From assembly GCA_902826335.1 (NCBI GenBank), contig CADEEL010000008.1, positions 41,028 to 105,027 of the forward strand: a stretch of DNA of 64,000 nucleotides, read 5' to 3'. Below are positions 1 to 9,421 of this stretch, piece by piece; within the stretch, counting starts at the first letter, position 1; each line of letters opens with the position of its first letter. Both the position numbers and the translations under genes were made by a program. The stretch is from an uncultured Alphaproteobacteria bacterium. Lineage in GTDB: Bacteria > Pseudomonadota > Alphaproteobacteria > Caulobacterales > Aquidulcibacteraceae. Below the pieces are notes generated by a model, which was not told the DNA's origin, ran no database searches, and saw only the letters and a program-made list of their open reading frames with translations.

Positions 1-642
1 ATGGATGAATGGGGCCGGATCGACATCATCATCGCCAATGCCGGCATCCTGCGCGACAAAAGCTTTTCCAAAATGGAGATCAAGGATTTTGAGGCGGTGA
101 TGGCCGTGCACGTCATGGGCACGGTCAAGCCCGTGAAGGCCGCCTGGGAGATTATGAAGGAGCAGAATTACGGGCGCATCGTCGTCACTACCTCGTCCAC
201 CGGCCTCTACGGCAATTTCGGCCAATCGAATTACGGCGCGGCGAAACTCGCTTTGGTCGGGTTCATCAACACGATGAAAATCGAGGGCGCGAAGAACAAT
301 ATCCGCTTCAACGCCATCTGCCCCGTCGCCGCCACGCGGATGACCGAAGGGCTGATGCCGCCGGCGATGCTGGAAAAGCTCCGGCCAGACTATGTGACGC
401 CGGGCGTTATTCACCTGGTGAGCGAGGAAGCGCCCACGGGCGCGGTCCTCACCGCCGGCGCGGGCGTCTTCTCGCTTGCCCGCATCTACGAGACCGAGGG
501 CGTCTATCTCGGCGAAGGCGGGCTTTCCGCAGAGGAAGTGCGCGACAGTTGGGACAAGATCGCCGATCCGGCCGGCCAGCAAGCCTATCAGGCGGGCGGC
601 GAGCAGGGCGCGAAGCTATTCCGGCGCATGACGGCCGGCTAA
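1..642 (+). CDS. Short-chain dehydrogenase/reductase, C-terminal part (cut by window edge)
   Basis: The 213 visible residues are the C-terminal part of a classical SDR oxidoreductase. The NAG motif (NAGILRDKSF, residues 13-22), the active-site serines (TTSSTG, 63-68) and the Tyr-x-x-x-Lys pair (Y78, K82 in YGAAK) are present. The N-terminal Rossmann TGxxxGxG loop is missing, so the true start lies before base 1 and the ATG at base 1 is an internal Met. The NAGILRDKSF wording and the tail after residue 130 resemble the dehydrogenase part of the peroxisomal multifunctional enzyme type 2 / 3-hydroxyacyl-CoA dehydrogenase branch. That fits the acyl-CoA dehydrogenase and enoyl-CoA hydratase nearby, but the exact substrate is an inference. 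Confidence 0.85.
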   Translation: MDEWGRIDIIIANAGILRDKSFSKMEIKDFEAVMAVHVMGTVKPVKAAWEIMKEQNYGRIVVTTSSTGLYGNFGQSNYGAAKLALVGFINTMKIEGAKNNIRFNAICPVAATRMTEGLMPPAMLEKLRPDYVTPGVIHLVSEEAPTGAVLTAGAGVFSLARIYETEGVYLGEGGLSAEEVRDSWDKIADPAGQQAYQAGGEQGAKLFRRMTAG

Positions 643-715
643 AGCCCTAGTTTTATCCACACCCCCGGCTGCGCTAGACTGACGCCTTGGGGGCGAGGAA
701 CGCGTTCTGGGTTAT

Positions 716-2818
716 TTGCTGTTCTTGACGGCCGTACTTGGCCTGGGCGCCGCACTCCTGTGGCGCCGCGCGCTGGCGCACGCGAACGAGGCGCAGCGTC
801 TGGACGACCGTGCGCGCGCCTATTCCGTCACCGCGCCCGTCGCTGGCGATCGGGACGAGGATGTCCTGACGCTCACCGAGGTCTGGTCCCCGCCGAGCCC
901 AGTTGGGGACCTGCGCTGGATCGCGGGCGCCGGCGCGATGCTCACACCCGGCGCGGTGTTTCTGCTGCAGGGGCCGAGCGCATCGGCCCTGCTCTGGATC
1001 ACGGGCGCGCTCGCCCTGGGCGGCGTCATGGTCGCCGAGCGATTGGGGTGGCGCCCGGCGGCCTGGCTCGCCGTTTGCGGCGCCAGCTTGTGGTCCCTCG
1101 CGGCGTTCGCCTGGCTTCCCCCGCGCCCTGACGAGGCCGCGCCGCCAATACTCTTGGCGCTGCTCGCGCTCGCCGGCCTCGTCCATGCGCGGCGAAATCC
1201 CTGGGCCGGCATGGCGCTGCTGATCGCCATGGCCGCGATGCTGCTTGTGGGCGCCTACCTGCTCGGCGCCGACACACTTTATGGCCTGGCTCTCTGCGTG
1301 CTCGTGATCGTGGCCGCCCTAAGCGGCGCCATGTGGCGCAGGCTTGAGCGCGCGCTCGCCGCCGCGTGGATCATTGCATGCACGGCGCTGCTTATATTGA
1401 GCGGTCAGAGCAGCGGTGAAATTTGGCTCGCGCCTTCAGCCATTTTCGCGGGCGCGCTGTTCCTGGCGATCGAAGCGATTGTGCTGCCCATGCGAGGGCG
1501 GGCGGCGCTGCTGCACTCCGTGGCGGGCGCTGTCGCCGCGCCGTTCGCCGTCGGCGTGCTTTACGGCGCCGGCCAAGGCCCAAGTTTGCCGTTCCTCACC
1601 GGGGACTCACCCATCGCGTCGGCCTTGATGCAGAGCGTGTTCCTGATCATCACCGCCGCGGCCCAGGGCGCGATCATTTATTCATCGGCGCGCCGGTTGA
1701 ACGGATTATCCGAACTCGGCCTTTCCATTGTGGCGCCGGCCTTGTCCATCGCGGCCTGCCTCATCGGCGTGGCGATCGTGACGCTTGGCCCGCTCTGGTC
1801 GGCCGCGCCGCTCGCCGCGCTGGCGATTGCGGCCGCCTATGTGGAGCTGCGCGCATCGAACCCAATGTGGAACGTGCTCGCGCTGCTCTTTGCATTCGCC
1901 GCGCTGACGCAAGCCGCGCGGGCGATCATTCTGCTATTGCTTGGTCTGAATGGCGCGACAGCGCTCACCTTCATCGCCTTCGGGCTCGCCTTGCCAGCGG
2001 TGTTGATCGGCGTCGCGGCCCGCCTCAAGGGCGCGCGCTCATCCTGGACATCCGCCGCGCTCGAAGCGGCGGCGCTCGTGCTGGGGTTCGCCGCGCTGAT
2101 CGCAATCGTTCGCTGGATCGCGAGCGCGGGCGCGCCGGGAGATTTCTTCGTCACCTTCGCTGAAGCAGGCGTATTGGCCGGCCTGCTCACGACAGGCGCC
2201 ATCGCGCTCATGTTGCGTGAGGCGCGCGGCGCTTTTTTCATTCGTCGCGGCGCGGCGGTGTTCGCAATCCTGGGCGCGCTTGCGCTGGTGTTTGCTGGAA
2301 TGTTCGGGCGCCTCAATCCGTGGTGGGGGGCGACACCCGCGCCGATGTTCGGCCTCCCCCTTGTGAACCTCACCACACTGGGCGTCGCGGCGCCGCTCGC
2401 GGCGTTCGTTGGCCTTGCCTGGCTCGCGCACCGACGCGTGTGGGATCGAACCAACCTGCTCGCGCAGGCCACGATTGGCGGCTTAAGTTTGCTATGGTTG
2501 GCGCTTGAAGTTCACCGCGCGTTTCATGGAGCGGACCTCTCCGCCGGCGCGATCGGCGGCGCGGAAAGCCTCGCTTTATCCCTCGCCGCGCTTGCGGTGG
2601 CGATATCGCTCTTTTCAGTGCGTGAATTGTTCACGGCGAGCGAACGCGCCGTTGCGATCCTCTTATCGGCCGCGATCTTCGCCAAGATCGCCTTCATCGA
2701 TCTTCATTTGCCGGGGGACGGCTGGCGCGCGGCCTCGTTCACCAGTCTCGCACTCGCCTTGGCGCTTATTCTCGCGCCGCGCGGCGACGTCACAGCCCGA
2801 GCACGAGCTTGGCCATGA
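716..2818 (+). CDS. DUF2339 family polytopic membrane protein
   Basis: About 700 residues, nearly all of it consecutive hydrophobic helices (some 18-20 segments) with short Arg-rich loops. This matches the DUF2339 family of large inner-membrane proteins of unknown function. There is no enzymatic motif. The start is uncertain: TTG at 716 lies 16 nt after a GAGGA element (695-699), whereas an in-frame CTG at 707 has better spacing, so the true start may be slightly upstream. The 3' end overlaps the 3' end of the convergent acyl-CoA dehydrogenase gene by 29 bp. It is shorter than many DUF2339 members, which often carry an extra N-terminal soluble/coiled region. Confidence 0.75.
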   Translation: MLFLTAVLGLGAALLWRRALAHANEAQRLDDRARAYSVTAPVAGDRDEDVLTLTEVWSPPSPVGDLRWIAGAGAMLTPGAVFLLQGPSASALLWITGALALGGVMVAERLGWRPAAWLAVCGASLWSLAAFAWLPPRPDEAAPPILLALLALAGLVHARRNPWAGMALLIAMAAMLLVGAYLLGADTLYGLALCVLVIVAALSGAMWRRLERALAAAWIIACTALLILSGQSSGEIWLAPSAIFAGALFLAIEAIVLPMRGRAALLHSVAGAVAAPFAVGVLYGAGQGPSLPFLTGDSPIASALMQSVFLIITAAAQGAIIYSSARRLNGLSELGLSIVAPALSIAACLIGVAIVTLGPLWSAAPLAALAIAAAYVELRASNPMWNVLALLFAFAALTQAARAIILLLLGLNGATALTFIAFGLALPAVLIGVAARLKGARSSWTSAALEAAALVLGFAALIAIVRWIASAGAPGDFFVTFAEAGVLAGLLTTGAIALMLREARGAFFIRRGAAVFAILGALALVFAGMFGRLNPWWGATPAPMFGLPLVNLTTLGVAAPLAAFVGLAWLAHRRVWDRTNLLAQATIGGLSLLWLALEVHRAFHGADLSAGAIGGAESLALSLAALAVAISLFSVRELFTASERAVAILLSAAIFAKIAFIDLHLPGDGWRAASFTSLALALALILAPRGDVTARARAWP

Positions 2819-4010
2819 TGTTGCGTTGCACCTCGTTCGATCCCGCATAGATCGAGGCTTTGCGGTAATTGAAATAGCCGGGCGCGACGGGGCCCGCATA
2901 ATCGGGGCCTGGACGCGGCTCATTGGAACGCCCCTTCACCTCCGCCCAGGTGTCGCGCACGAACGGCGCGGCGTAGGCGCCGACAGCCTCCAGCGCCAAT
3001 TCTGTGATCGCCTGCTGGACTTCCGTGCCCGCGCATTTCAGCATGGATGAGGACGGCCCCATGCGCGCGCCGCCGGCCCGCCCTGAAAAGAGGCGCAGCT
3101 CAGCGGCGTTGAGCGCCTCGATGCGGATCGACAAGTCCGCGACCTTTCTCCGAAAGTCCGGGTCGTCAATGACGCGCGCGCCGCCCTGAGCCTCCATCGA
3201 TGCGATGCGCGACACTTTCTCCAATTGTCGCTTGAGCGCCGGCGCATACGCGTTGCCGCGTTCGAATTCGAGCAGATATTTCGCATAGGTCCAGCCCATG
3301 CCTTCTTCGCCGATCCGATTTGAATCGGGAACGCGAACATCATCGAAGAAGACCTGGTTGATCTCCTGCTGGCCTTCCATCGGCCCGTCGAGCGTCGGCA
3401 ACGCTTTCACGTTGATGCCCGCCGTGCGCATATCCACAAGCAGAAATGAGATGCCGTCCTGCGGCTTCTTTTCGTGGCTGGTGCGCACGAGGCAGAATAT
3501 CCAATCGGCCCACTGCGCGTGCGTCGTCCAGATTTTCGAGCCGTTGAGCACATAATCGCCGCCTTCGCGCTCGGCCTTCATTTGCAGCGAGGCGAGATCA
3601 GAGCCCGATCCGGGCTCGCTATAGCCCTGACACCACCAAATGTCGGACCGCAAGATAGGCGGCAGGTGTCGTTGCTTTTGCTTATCGGTTCCGAAGGCGA
3701 GGATCACAGGCGCGACCATCTTCACGCCCATGGGCGAACTGACGGGAACGCCCGCAGCGCTCATCTCCCTGTTGAAAATGCTGCGCTGCGCGGCTGTCCA
3801 ATCGCAACCGCCCCACTCGACGGGCCAGTCCGGCGCCATCCAGCCGCGCTCAAAGAGCTTCTTCTGCCAACGAACCTGGCCTTCCTTGTCGAGATAGCCA
3901 TTCTTCGATTGCGCGACCATGTCCTTGAGATCGGAATCGAAATTGGCCGCGATCCAGGCGCGCACCTCTTCGCCGAATGCGATCTCCTCAGGCGTGAAAG
4001 CCAAATCCAT
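2790..4010 (-). CDS. Acyl-CoA dehydrogenase (FadE-type, FAD dependent)
   Basis: A 406-residue flavoprotein of the acyl-CoA dehydrogenase family, which introduces the alpha-beta double bond into acyl-CoA thioesters. The FAD/substrate signature is clear (WWCQGYSEPGSGSDLASL, about residue 125-142). The middle beta-domain (NGSKIWTTHAQWADW) and the C-terminal four-helix bundle ending YAGSNEVQRNIMAKLVLGL, which contacts FAD in the dimer, are also present. Length is normal for the family. The sequence style resembles the pimeloyl-CoA/long-chain large-subunit branch, so substrate preference cannot be fixed. Together with the upstream SDR and the downstream enoyl-CoA hydratase it suggests a fatty-acid or terpenoid acid degradation neighbourhood. 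ATG start at 4010. Confidence 0.93.
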   Translation of the reverse strand: MDLAFTPEEIAFGEEVRAWIAANFDSDLKDMVAQSKNGYLDKEGQVRWQKKLFERGWMAPDWPVEWGGCDWTAAQRSIFNREMSAAGVPVSSPMGVKMVAPVILAFGTDKQKQRHLPPILRSDIWWCQGYSEPGSGSDLASLQMKAEREGGDYVLNGSKIWTTHAQWADWIFCLVRTSHEKKPQDGISFLLVDMRTAGINVKALPTLDGPMEGQQEINQVFFDDVRVPDSNRIGEEGMGWTYAKYLLEFERGNAYAPALKRQLEKVSRIASMEAQGGARVIDDPDFRRKVADLSIRIEALNAAELRLFSGRAGGARMGPSSSMLKCAGTEVQQAITELALEAVGAYAAPFVRDTWAEVKGRSNEPRPGPDYAGPVAPGYFNYRKASIYAGSNEVQRNIMAKLVLGL

Positions 4011-4069
4011 GATGCACTCCTCGCCCGCATCCTAACGGGCGAGGAAGCATCGGCAACGGCGCCGCCGCG

Positions 4070-4552
4070 TCAGCTGCCGGTCGGCCAGCACGAATTGGCG
4101 ACAAGCGCGATTTTCTCGATGGCGCCCTCGGCGTAGGTCACGGTTCTTCCGCCCACGATCAACGACACCGGCTCACGCGAGACATGCGCATAAGCCTGCA
4201 GATTCGGCGGCCGGCGCGGCATGCGCACGACAAGCGCGCCGCCCTCAACTGCGCCACGCACGGAGATGGCTTCATTGCCGACACGGAATTGCACGTTCTG
4301 CTGCCCACGCAGGCGCCCGCCCGCCATGATGGAGGAATCGCGGATTGTCAGCTCCCCGTCGGGCGCCTGGCACGTCACGCGCACAGTCACATTCCCGGAC
4401 GCATCCGCCTGCTGCGCGGAAGCGACGCCAGAGGCCGCGTCATAAGCCCACGTCCAGCCTCCGGTCGCGCGCGTGGTTTGGCGCGGCGCGGAAGAAGCGC
4501 AGGACGCCGTCAGCGCGGCGGCGAACAAACAGATCATCAAGGCCCGGCGCAT
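4070..4552 (-). CDS. Putative lipoprotein, unknown function
   Basis: A 160-residue protein with a short Lys/Arg N-terminus, a hydrophobic stretch and a Cys at about residue 18 in LTASC, which is an imperfect lipobox (Thr at -3). The mature part is beta-rich (TVRVTC, FRVGNEAISVRG, SLIVGGRTVTYAEG) with two further Cys. No family is recognised. It is encoded just downstream of another small lipoprotein gene on the same strand, separated by 26 nt, so the two may be cotranscribed. Export to the periplasmic side of a membrane is inferred from the signal only. Confidence 0.7.
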   Translation of the reverse strand: MRRALMICLFAAALTASCASSAPRQTTRATGGWTWAYDAASGVASAQQADASGNVTVRVTCQAPDGELTIRDSSIMAGGRLRGQQNVQFRVGNEAISVRGAVEGGALVVRMPRRPPNLQAYAHVSREPVSLIVGGRTVTYAEGAIEKIALVANSCWPTGS

Positions 4553-4578
4553 ATTGAATTCTCCCTCGCTTTATTCCC

Positions 4579-5109
4579 TCAGCCCGCGCGGCGGGCGAAT
4601 GTCAGATTATCCTGGCCGCGCCCGTCGCGCCCGGGAAGCACGAGGCGCAGCTCCGCGCCCGACGCCTCCCACGAAACGCTCGACGCGCCCTCCCCGCCGC
4701 AGGTTCGGATCAGCCGCGCGGGCGGGCCTTCTTCAAGCCGAGCCGTTGACCGGATCGGCGTGGCATTGGCGGCGCCGATGGCGACCGCGAAATCCAACGT
4801 GACGCCGCTCTCGCTCTCACGCACCCGGAGGCTTTCCCAGACGGCCTCGCTTGGAGGCGTGGACCCACCCTGGGGCGCAATCCGCACGAGATCGTAGATG
4901 CCCGGCGTGATCGGCCCGCCCAACAAGGCCGGCGCGGTTGAAACTTCCACCATCGCCCCGATCTCGGCGCGCACGGCGGGATTGATCGAAACGTCGTTGC
5001 ATGCGCGGGCGACTGGCGCTGGCGTGTTTGCCGGCGCTTGCGGGGTTTGGGCCGATTGCCCGCACGCCGCAAGCACAGCAGCAACAAGCAGCACACACAC
5101 AAATCGCAT
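4579..5109 (-). CDS. Putative lipoprotein, unknown function
   Basis: A 176-residue protein beginning MRFVCVLLVAAVLAAC, a textbook type II signal peptide with lipobox LAAC, so the mature chain starts at Cys16. A Pro/Ala-rich linker follows and then a compact beta domain (ITPGIYDLVRIAPQGG, ESGVTLDFAVAIG). No known family is recognised. It starts 3 nt after the end of the enoyl-CoA hydratase gene on the same strand, so it is probably translated from the same message. The next downstream gene is also a lipoprotein. Confidence 0.75.
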   Translation of the reverse strand: MRFVCVLLVAAVLAACGQSAQTPQAPANTPAPVARACNDVSINPAVRAEIGAMVEVSTAPALLGGPITPGIYDLVRIAPQGGSTPPSEAVWESLRVRESESGVTLDFAVAIGAANATPIRSTARLEEGPPARLIRTCGGEGASSVSWEASGAELRLVLPGRDGRGQDNLTFARRAG

Positions 5110-5112
5110 CGT

Positions 5113-5913
5113 TCAGGTCCCCGTGAACTTGGCGGGCCGTTTCTCGAGCAGCGCCGCGACGCCCTCGGCGTGATCGTTCGTGTGATGCATCAAGGCCTGC
5201 CCCGCCGCCGACAATTCAAGGAGCGTGTCATACGTGGTCGTCTGCCCTTGGCGGAGTAAAGTTTTTGCAAGACGCAGCGCCTGGGGCGGTTGCTGGGCGA
5301 TTTGATCGGCGAGCGCGGCCGCCTCGGCCCGCAGCGACTCGCTCGATACGACCCGTGAAACGAGGCCCCAGCGCTCCGCCGTCGCCGCATCCACCACCTC
5401 GCCGGTGAACAATAATTCCGCCGCCCGGCTCATGCCGATCGTGCGCGGCAACAACCATGCGCCGCCATCGCCCGGGATAAGGCCGAGCTTCAAAAACGTG
5501 ACCCCGAATTTCGCCGTATCGGCCGCGATGCGGATGTCGGCCATGCACGCCACATCGCAGCCGAGCCCGATGGCCGGGCCGTTTACAGCCGCGACGCACG
5601 GGACTTCGAGCCCATAAAGAGAACGAACGATCGGGTGGATATTGGTGCGGTAGGAATCGCGGATATCGGCCGGCGCGCCCGCGAAGGCGCCGGCCCGCTC
5701 CTTCATGGCCTTGACGTTACCTCCGGCTGAAAACGCCCGCCCGGCCCCGGTGAGGATAACGCACCGGATGGCGCGATCCGCGTTGATTTCGGCGCAGGCG
5801 TCCGCGAACGCCGCGCCGTCCCCAAGCTCGCCCAAGGCATTCATGGCGTCTGGGCGATTGATGGTCAGCGTGGCGACCGGGCCATCGCGTTCAAGGATCA
5901 GAAGTCCGCTCAT
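5113..5913 (-). CDS. Enoyl-CoA hydratase/isomerase (crotonase family)
   Basis: A 266-residue crotonase-fold protein acting on acyl-CoA thioesters. Oxyanion-hole segments are visible: AFSAGGNVKAM (first NH donor) and NGPAIGLGCDVA (second). The region PGDGGAWLLPRTIG corresponds to the second acid-residue loop, with Asp where mitochondrial hydratases carry Glu164, and GLGCD has Asp near the first. It may therefore be an isomerase or a divergent hydratase rather than the standard short-chain enzyme. I chose the Met at 5913 (MSGLLILERDG) because crotonases begin there; the open frame extends further upstream but with low-complexity, Arg-rich sequence. It lies 26 bp from the end of ogt on the same strand. 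Confidence 0.9.
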   Translation of the reverse strand: MSGLLILERDGPVATLTINRPDAMNALGELGDGAAFADACAEINADRAIRCVILTGAGRAFSAGGNVKAMKERAGAFAGAPADIRDSYRTNIHPIVRSLYGLEVPCVAAVNGPAIGLGCDVACMADIRIAADTAKFGVTFLKLGLIPGDGGAWLLPRTIGMSRAAELLFTGEVVDAATAERWGLVSRVVSSESLRAEAAALADQIAQQPPQALRLAKTLLRQGQTTTYDTLLELSAAGQALMHHTNDHAEGVAALLEKRPAKFTGT

Positions 5914-5939
5914 CGCGGGGGTTGTAACGGGCTTCGCCC

Positions 5940-6419
5940 CTACAGCAAGGGCGCTTCGCCGCGCTCCAGGGCCAACAGGAAGCGCTTTCGATCCAGCCCG
6001 CCGCCAAAGCCTGTCAGCGAACCATCCGCCCCGATCACACGGTGGCACGGAATAATGATGCAGATCGGGTTGGCCCCGTTCGCGGCGCCAACCGCGCGCA
6101 CCGCCTTGGGGCCGCCGATCTTGCGGGCGAGTTCGCCATAGCTCGTCGTGCGTCCATGCGGGATGGACTGAAGGCCTTTCCACACCTTGCGCTGAAACTC
6201 GGTGCCGCGCGGCGCGACCGGCACGGTGAAGGTGCGCAAGGCGCCGGCGAAAAACGCCGCGAGCTCCTGGCGCGCCAAATCGAGAATGGGGTCACGCCCA
6301 CGCGGCGCACCGGCCATGGCCGCAGGCGCCCGCCCATCGAAAAAGCAACCAATGAGCTTTCCCTCGTCGCTCACCAGCATCAGTGGGCCGACCGGGCTTT
6401 CTACAATTGCGCTGTTCAT
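5940..6419 (-). CDS. ogt: Methylated-DNA--protein-cysteine methyltransferase
   Basis: A 159-residue suicide repair protein that transfers the methyl group from O6-methylguanine or O4-methylthymine to its own cysteine. The active site IIIPCHRVIGADGSLTGFGGG contains the acceptor Cys in PCHRV. The helix-turn-helix part (FQRKVWKGLQSIPHGRTTSYGELA) and the N-terminal domain starting SPVGPLMLVSDEGKL are intact. The start at 6419 overlaps the stop of the upstream Ada-AlkA gene by 4 nt (ATGA), indicating translational coupling. The two form a DNA alkylation-repair operon. Confidence 0.96.
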   Translation of the reverse strand: MNSAIVESPVGPLMLVSDEGKLIGCFFDGRAPAAMAGAPRGRDPILDLARQELAAFFAGALRTFTVPVAPRGTEFQRKVWKGLQSIPHGRTTSYGELARKIGGPKAVRAVGAANGANPICIIIPCHRVIGADGSLTGFGGGLDRKRFLLALERGEAPLL

Positions 6420-7855
6420 GCCGCCGCGCGTCCTTCCTTCAAAGCATGGCGCCGCCACAGGCGCGCCGCTGCATAGGCCCGCCAGGGCCGCCAACGTTCG
6501 TGCGCGCGCGTGAGGTCCCCGTCGAAGGCGGCGCGCAAGGCGCTGTCGCCCAGCGGAAAAGCATCGGGATCGCCGAGCCCGCGCAAAGCCACATATTCAA
6601 TCGTCCACGGGCCAATGCCGGGGATCGCCGCAAGGCCGGCGCGGCCAGCGGCAACGGCGCCGCGCGCCAATTTCAAGTCGCCCACGGCAACCGCGTGCGC
6701 CACGCGCTGCAGGGTTTCCGCGCGCGCGCGCGGCAGGCCGAGCGCGGCGAGCGCTGCGATCGGCGCCTCGGCGATCCGCGCGGGTGATGGAAACAGGCGA
6801 TCGAGCCCAGGCGCATCGGTTTCTATCGGCGCGCCGCAGTGTGCGACCAGCCTTGATGTTATGGTCGTCGCCGCTTTCACGGTCACCTGCTGGCCGATGA
6901 TGGCGCGCACCGTCAGTTCGAATGGATCAAGCCCGCCCGGCAGACGCACAATCGGATCCGCGCGCACATCGGGCGCCAAGCCCGAATCGGCTGCGATAAA
7001 GGCGTTTATCGCCTCGATGTCCGCGTCGAGATCGAGCGCGCCGCGCATCGCCGCGATGATCGGGCGGAAGGCGGGAATGAGCCCGTCCGACAGCGTCAAC
7101 ACCGGCGCTTCGCCAGAAACGTCCAAACGCAGCCGGCCCACATGCGAGCCTACAGCAAAGGTCCGCGTCCACATGAGAGGCGCGGGCGCGGCCTCCACGC
7201 GCGCCAGCCCGCGTAACGCAAGGTGGGCGAACACCGGCGCGCCGGCGAAGGCGCCGCGCGGCGCGAGCACGAATGTTAATCCCGCATCCTTTGCCGGCCC
7301 TCTGCCGCGCACACGTGAGGGCGCCAGGCTGTAGCGCTCTCGGAACAACGCATTGAACCGCCTCACGCTTTGAAAGCCCGCCGCAAACGCAATCTGCGTC
7401 ATCGTGAGATTGGTTTCCTTGAGCAATCGCTTCGCCGTCAGCAGGCGATGCGTCTGCGCGATCTCCACGGGCGCGGCGCCGAAGGTGCGAATCATCACCC
7501 GCCGTAAATGACGCCCCGTAACGCCCAGTTCTCGCGCCAGGGCCTCAAGCCCTTGTTCTTCAAGTGCGCCGGATTCGATGCGCTTGACTGCGTCATGCGC
7601 CAGGCGTTCGGCCGCGTCGATGGGCGCCGCGCCTGGCGCGCATTCGGGCCGGCACAGCAGGCACGGGCGAAACCCCGCTTTCTCGGCCGCGGCCGCCGAT
7701 GAAAAAAAACGGCGGTTCTCGCGCTTCGGCGTTCGCGCCGGACACACACAGCGACAATAAATCCCCGTCGAAGTGACGCCGGTGAAGAAGAGGCCGTCGA
7801 AGCGGCGGTCCTTCGCCTCGGCGGCGGCATGGCAGGCTTCGGCGTCGAGGATCAT
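6416..7855 (-). CDS. Ada-AlkA fusion: methyl-phosphotriester sensor, AraC HTH and 3-methyladenine glycosylase
   Basis: A 479-residue three-part protein. Residues 1-80 form the Ada zinc domain with four Cys (YCRCVCPARTP and GFRPCLLCRPE). The first of these is the usual acceptor for methylphosphotriester repair. Residues about 95-185 are an AraC-type double helix-turn-helix (LARELGVTGRHLRRVM, IAFAAGFQSVRRFNALFRE). The rest is an AlkA-type N-domain plus the helix-hairpin-helix glycosylase (GIGPWTIEYVALRGL, then DPDAFP carrying the catalytic Asp region). It excises alkylated bases and probably regulates its own operon when methylated. I took the Met at 7855 (MILDAEACHAAAEA) because the Ada domain begins there. 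It is followed by ogt with ATGA overlap and diverges from ruvX. Confidence 0.93.
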   Translation of the reverse strand: MILDAEACHAAAEAKDRRFDGLFFTGVTSTGIYCRCVCPARTPKRENRRFFSSAAAAEKAGFRPCLLCRPECAPGAAPIDAAERLAHDAVKRIESGALEEQGLEALARELGVTGRHLRRVMIRTFGAAPVEIAQTHRLLTAKRLLKETNLTMTQIAFAAGFQSVRRFNALFRERYSLAPSRVRGRGPAKDAGLTFVLAPRGAFAGAPVFAHLALRGLARVEAAPAPLMWTRTFAVGSHVGRLRLDVSGEAPVLTLSDGLIPAFRPIIAAMRGALDLDADIEAINAFIAADSGLAPDVRADPIVRLPGGLDPFELTVRAIIGQQVTVKAATTITSRLVAHCGAPIETDAPGLDRLFPSPARIAEAPIAALAALGLPRARAETLQRVAHAVAVGDLKLARGAVAAGRAGLAAIPGIGPWTIEYVALRGLGDPDAFPLGDSALRAAFDGDLTRAHERWRPWRAYAAARLWRRHALKEGRAAA

Positions 7856-7960
7856 GGCGTGTTTATGCCCCGCGTTTGGCCGCCCGTCTCGCCGAAATCG
7901 GACATGCGCATGAAGGCGCCGTTGACGCGGACGGCGCTTCCAGCCCACTGAAGCCGGTTT

Positions 7961-8431
7961 ATGGCTCTTATGGATTCCTCGCCGTTCGCGGCGGCGCTGG
8001 CGCCCGTCGGCGCGCTGCTCGGCCTCGATCCGGGAGACAAGCGCATCGGCGTGGCCGTCAGCGATCCCACACGCCTCATCGCCTCCCCGGTGGGGACGAT
8101 CGCGCGCACCAAGTTCGCGGCCGACGCCGCGGCGATCCTGAAGCTTTATGATGCGCGCAAATGCGTGGGGCTGGTCATCGGCTTGCCGCTCAACATGGCG
8201 GGCGGAGCGGGCCCTTCGGCGCAGGCCGCGCGCGCCTTCGCGCGCAACCTCTTGGCCGTGCGCGACACACCAATTCTGTTGTGGGATGAGCGGCTCTCCA
8301 CGGCGGCGGTGACGCGCACCTTGATCGAGGCAGACGCCTCGCGCGCGCGCCGCGCCGAAGTGATCGATAAACTCGCAGCGGCCTACATGCTGCAAGGCGC
8401 GCTGGATTACTTTCGAGAGCGCCATGGGTGA
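7961..8431 (+). CDS. ruvX: Putative pre-16S rRNA nuclease / Holliday junction resolvase-like (RuvX/YqgF)
   Basis: A 156-residue RNase H-fold protein of the YqgF family, implicated in 16S rRNA 5' maturation. Motifs seen: [17 protein letters not shown] (first catalytic Asp), [29 protein letters not shown] (Glu) and [13 protein letters not shown] (final Asp). Family length is about 140-155, so it is complete; ATG at 7961 or 7970 are both possible starts. Its last 8 nt overlap the AEC transporter start, implying a two-gene unit. Confidence 0.93.
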   Translation: MALMDSSPFAAALAPVGALLGLDPGDKRIGVAVSDPTRLIASPVGTIARTKFAADAAAILKLYDARKCVGLVIGLPLNMAGGAGPSAQAARAFARNLLAVRDTPILLWDERLSTAAVTRTLIEADASRARRAEVIDKLAAAYMLQGALDYFRERHG

Positions 8432-9338
8432 CGTTCTCTCCGCGCTCGCGCCCGTCTTCCTGCTGATCATGATCGGCTGGGGCGCGCGGCGCGCGCGTTT
8501 CCTGCCGGAAGAGGCGTGGGCGGGCGTCAACCGCTTCGGCTATCTCGTGCTTTATCCAGCGTTTCTCTTCACCACCATCGCCGGCGCCGATCTCGGCGCG
8601 GCGGACGCGTTCAGCTTTATCGGCGCCACGCTCTGCGGATTTGCGGCCGTCGGCCTCCTCGCGCTGATGACGCGTTTTCTGTTTCGCGCCGACGGGCCGG
8701 CCTTCACCAGCGTGTTTCAAGGCGCGCTGCGCTGGAATGGATTTGCGCTCCTGGCGGCGGCGGATTCTCTTTACGGGCCAGGCGGCGCCGCGCGCATCGC
8801 GCTCGCGTTCGGGCCGCTTGTGCTTCTGATCAATCTCGCCAGCGTCGCCGTGCTGGCGCGCTGGGGCGCCGGCGGCGGGAGCGATGCGCGCGCCATACTT
8901 GGGCAAGTGATCGCCAACCCCATCATTCTGGCGTGCGCGGCGGGCCTTACGTTCAATCTCGCCGGGTTCGGCGATCTTGGCGTCGTCACGGGAACGCTCG
9001 AACTCATCGGGCAGGCGGCGATGCCAATTGCGTTGATCTGTGTCGGCGCTGGCCTCGATTTCGAACCGCTGCGCCGCGCGGGGCCGGAAGTCGCCGTCGC
9101 CAGCGCGCTGAAGCTCATCGCCGCGCCCGCCCTGCTCACCCTCTCAGCGCTTGTCTGGCGGCTCGATCCGTTGAACGCGGCGATCTCGATCGGCATCGGG
9201 TCCACCTCGACGGCGGCGGCAAGCTACACGCTGGCGCGCGAAATGGGCGGCGACGCGCGCTTGATGGCCGCCATCGTCACCGCCACGACTTTGCTCTCCT
9301 TCGTGACCATGCCGATCGTCATCGCTTTGAGCCGTTAA
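8424..9338 (+). CDS. AEC family transporter (auxin efflux carrier/malonate-type permease)
   Basis: A 304-residue inner-membrane protein with about ten hydrophobic segments in two five-helix halves, typical of the AEC (auxin efflux carrier) family of proton-coupled organic anion or metabolite carriers. Recognisable parts are the N-terminal [21 protein letters not shown] and the half-way [18 protein letters not shown]. The last helix pair contains [21 protein letters not shown]. The substrate cannot be told from sequence. The start overlaps ruvX by 8 nt. Confidence 0.88.
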   Translation: MGDVLSALAPVFLLIMIGWGARRARFLPEEAWAGVNRFGYLVLYPAFLFTTIAGADLGAADAFSFIGATLCGFAAVGLLALMTRFLFRADGPAFTSVFQGALRWNGFALLAAADSLYGPGGAARIALAFGPLVLLINLASVAVLARWGAGGGSDARAILGQVIANPIILACAAGLTFNLAGFGDLGVVTGTLELIGQAAMPIALICVGAGLDFEPLRRAGPEVAVASALKLIAAPALLTLSALVWRLDPLNAAISIGIGSTSTAAASYTLAREMGGDARLMAAIVTATTLLSFVTMPIVIALSR

Positions 9339-9348
9339 TAGTCAGGCC

Positions 9349-9383
9349 AAAAAAAGCCGCGCCCCCATTTCTGGAGGCGCGGC
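9349..9383 (-). terminator. Rho-independent terminator (minus strand)
   Basis: An 8-bp perfect stem (GCCGCGCC at 9356-9363 with GGCGCGGC at 9376-9383) encloses a 12-nt loop. Read on the minus strand it is followed by seven T residues (A run at 9349-9355). It lies just after the minus-strand gene at 9422-9661 and would end its transcript. It could also slow + strand transcription from the AEC gene, but the U-tract faces the other way. Confidence 0.8.
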
Positions 9384-9421
9384 CGATGCGCACTCACCAC
9401 TCGCGCATCAAGGTTCGATAT

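Noticed and set aside
5914..6183. Ninety-residue N-terminal extension of the enoyl-CoA hydratase
   Set aside because: The upstream codons run over the ogt gene on the same strand in another frame, are Arg/Gly-rich and do not resemble any crotonase extension.
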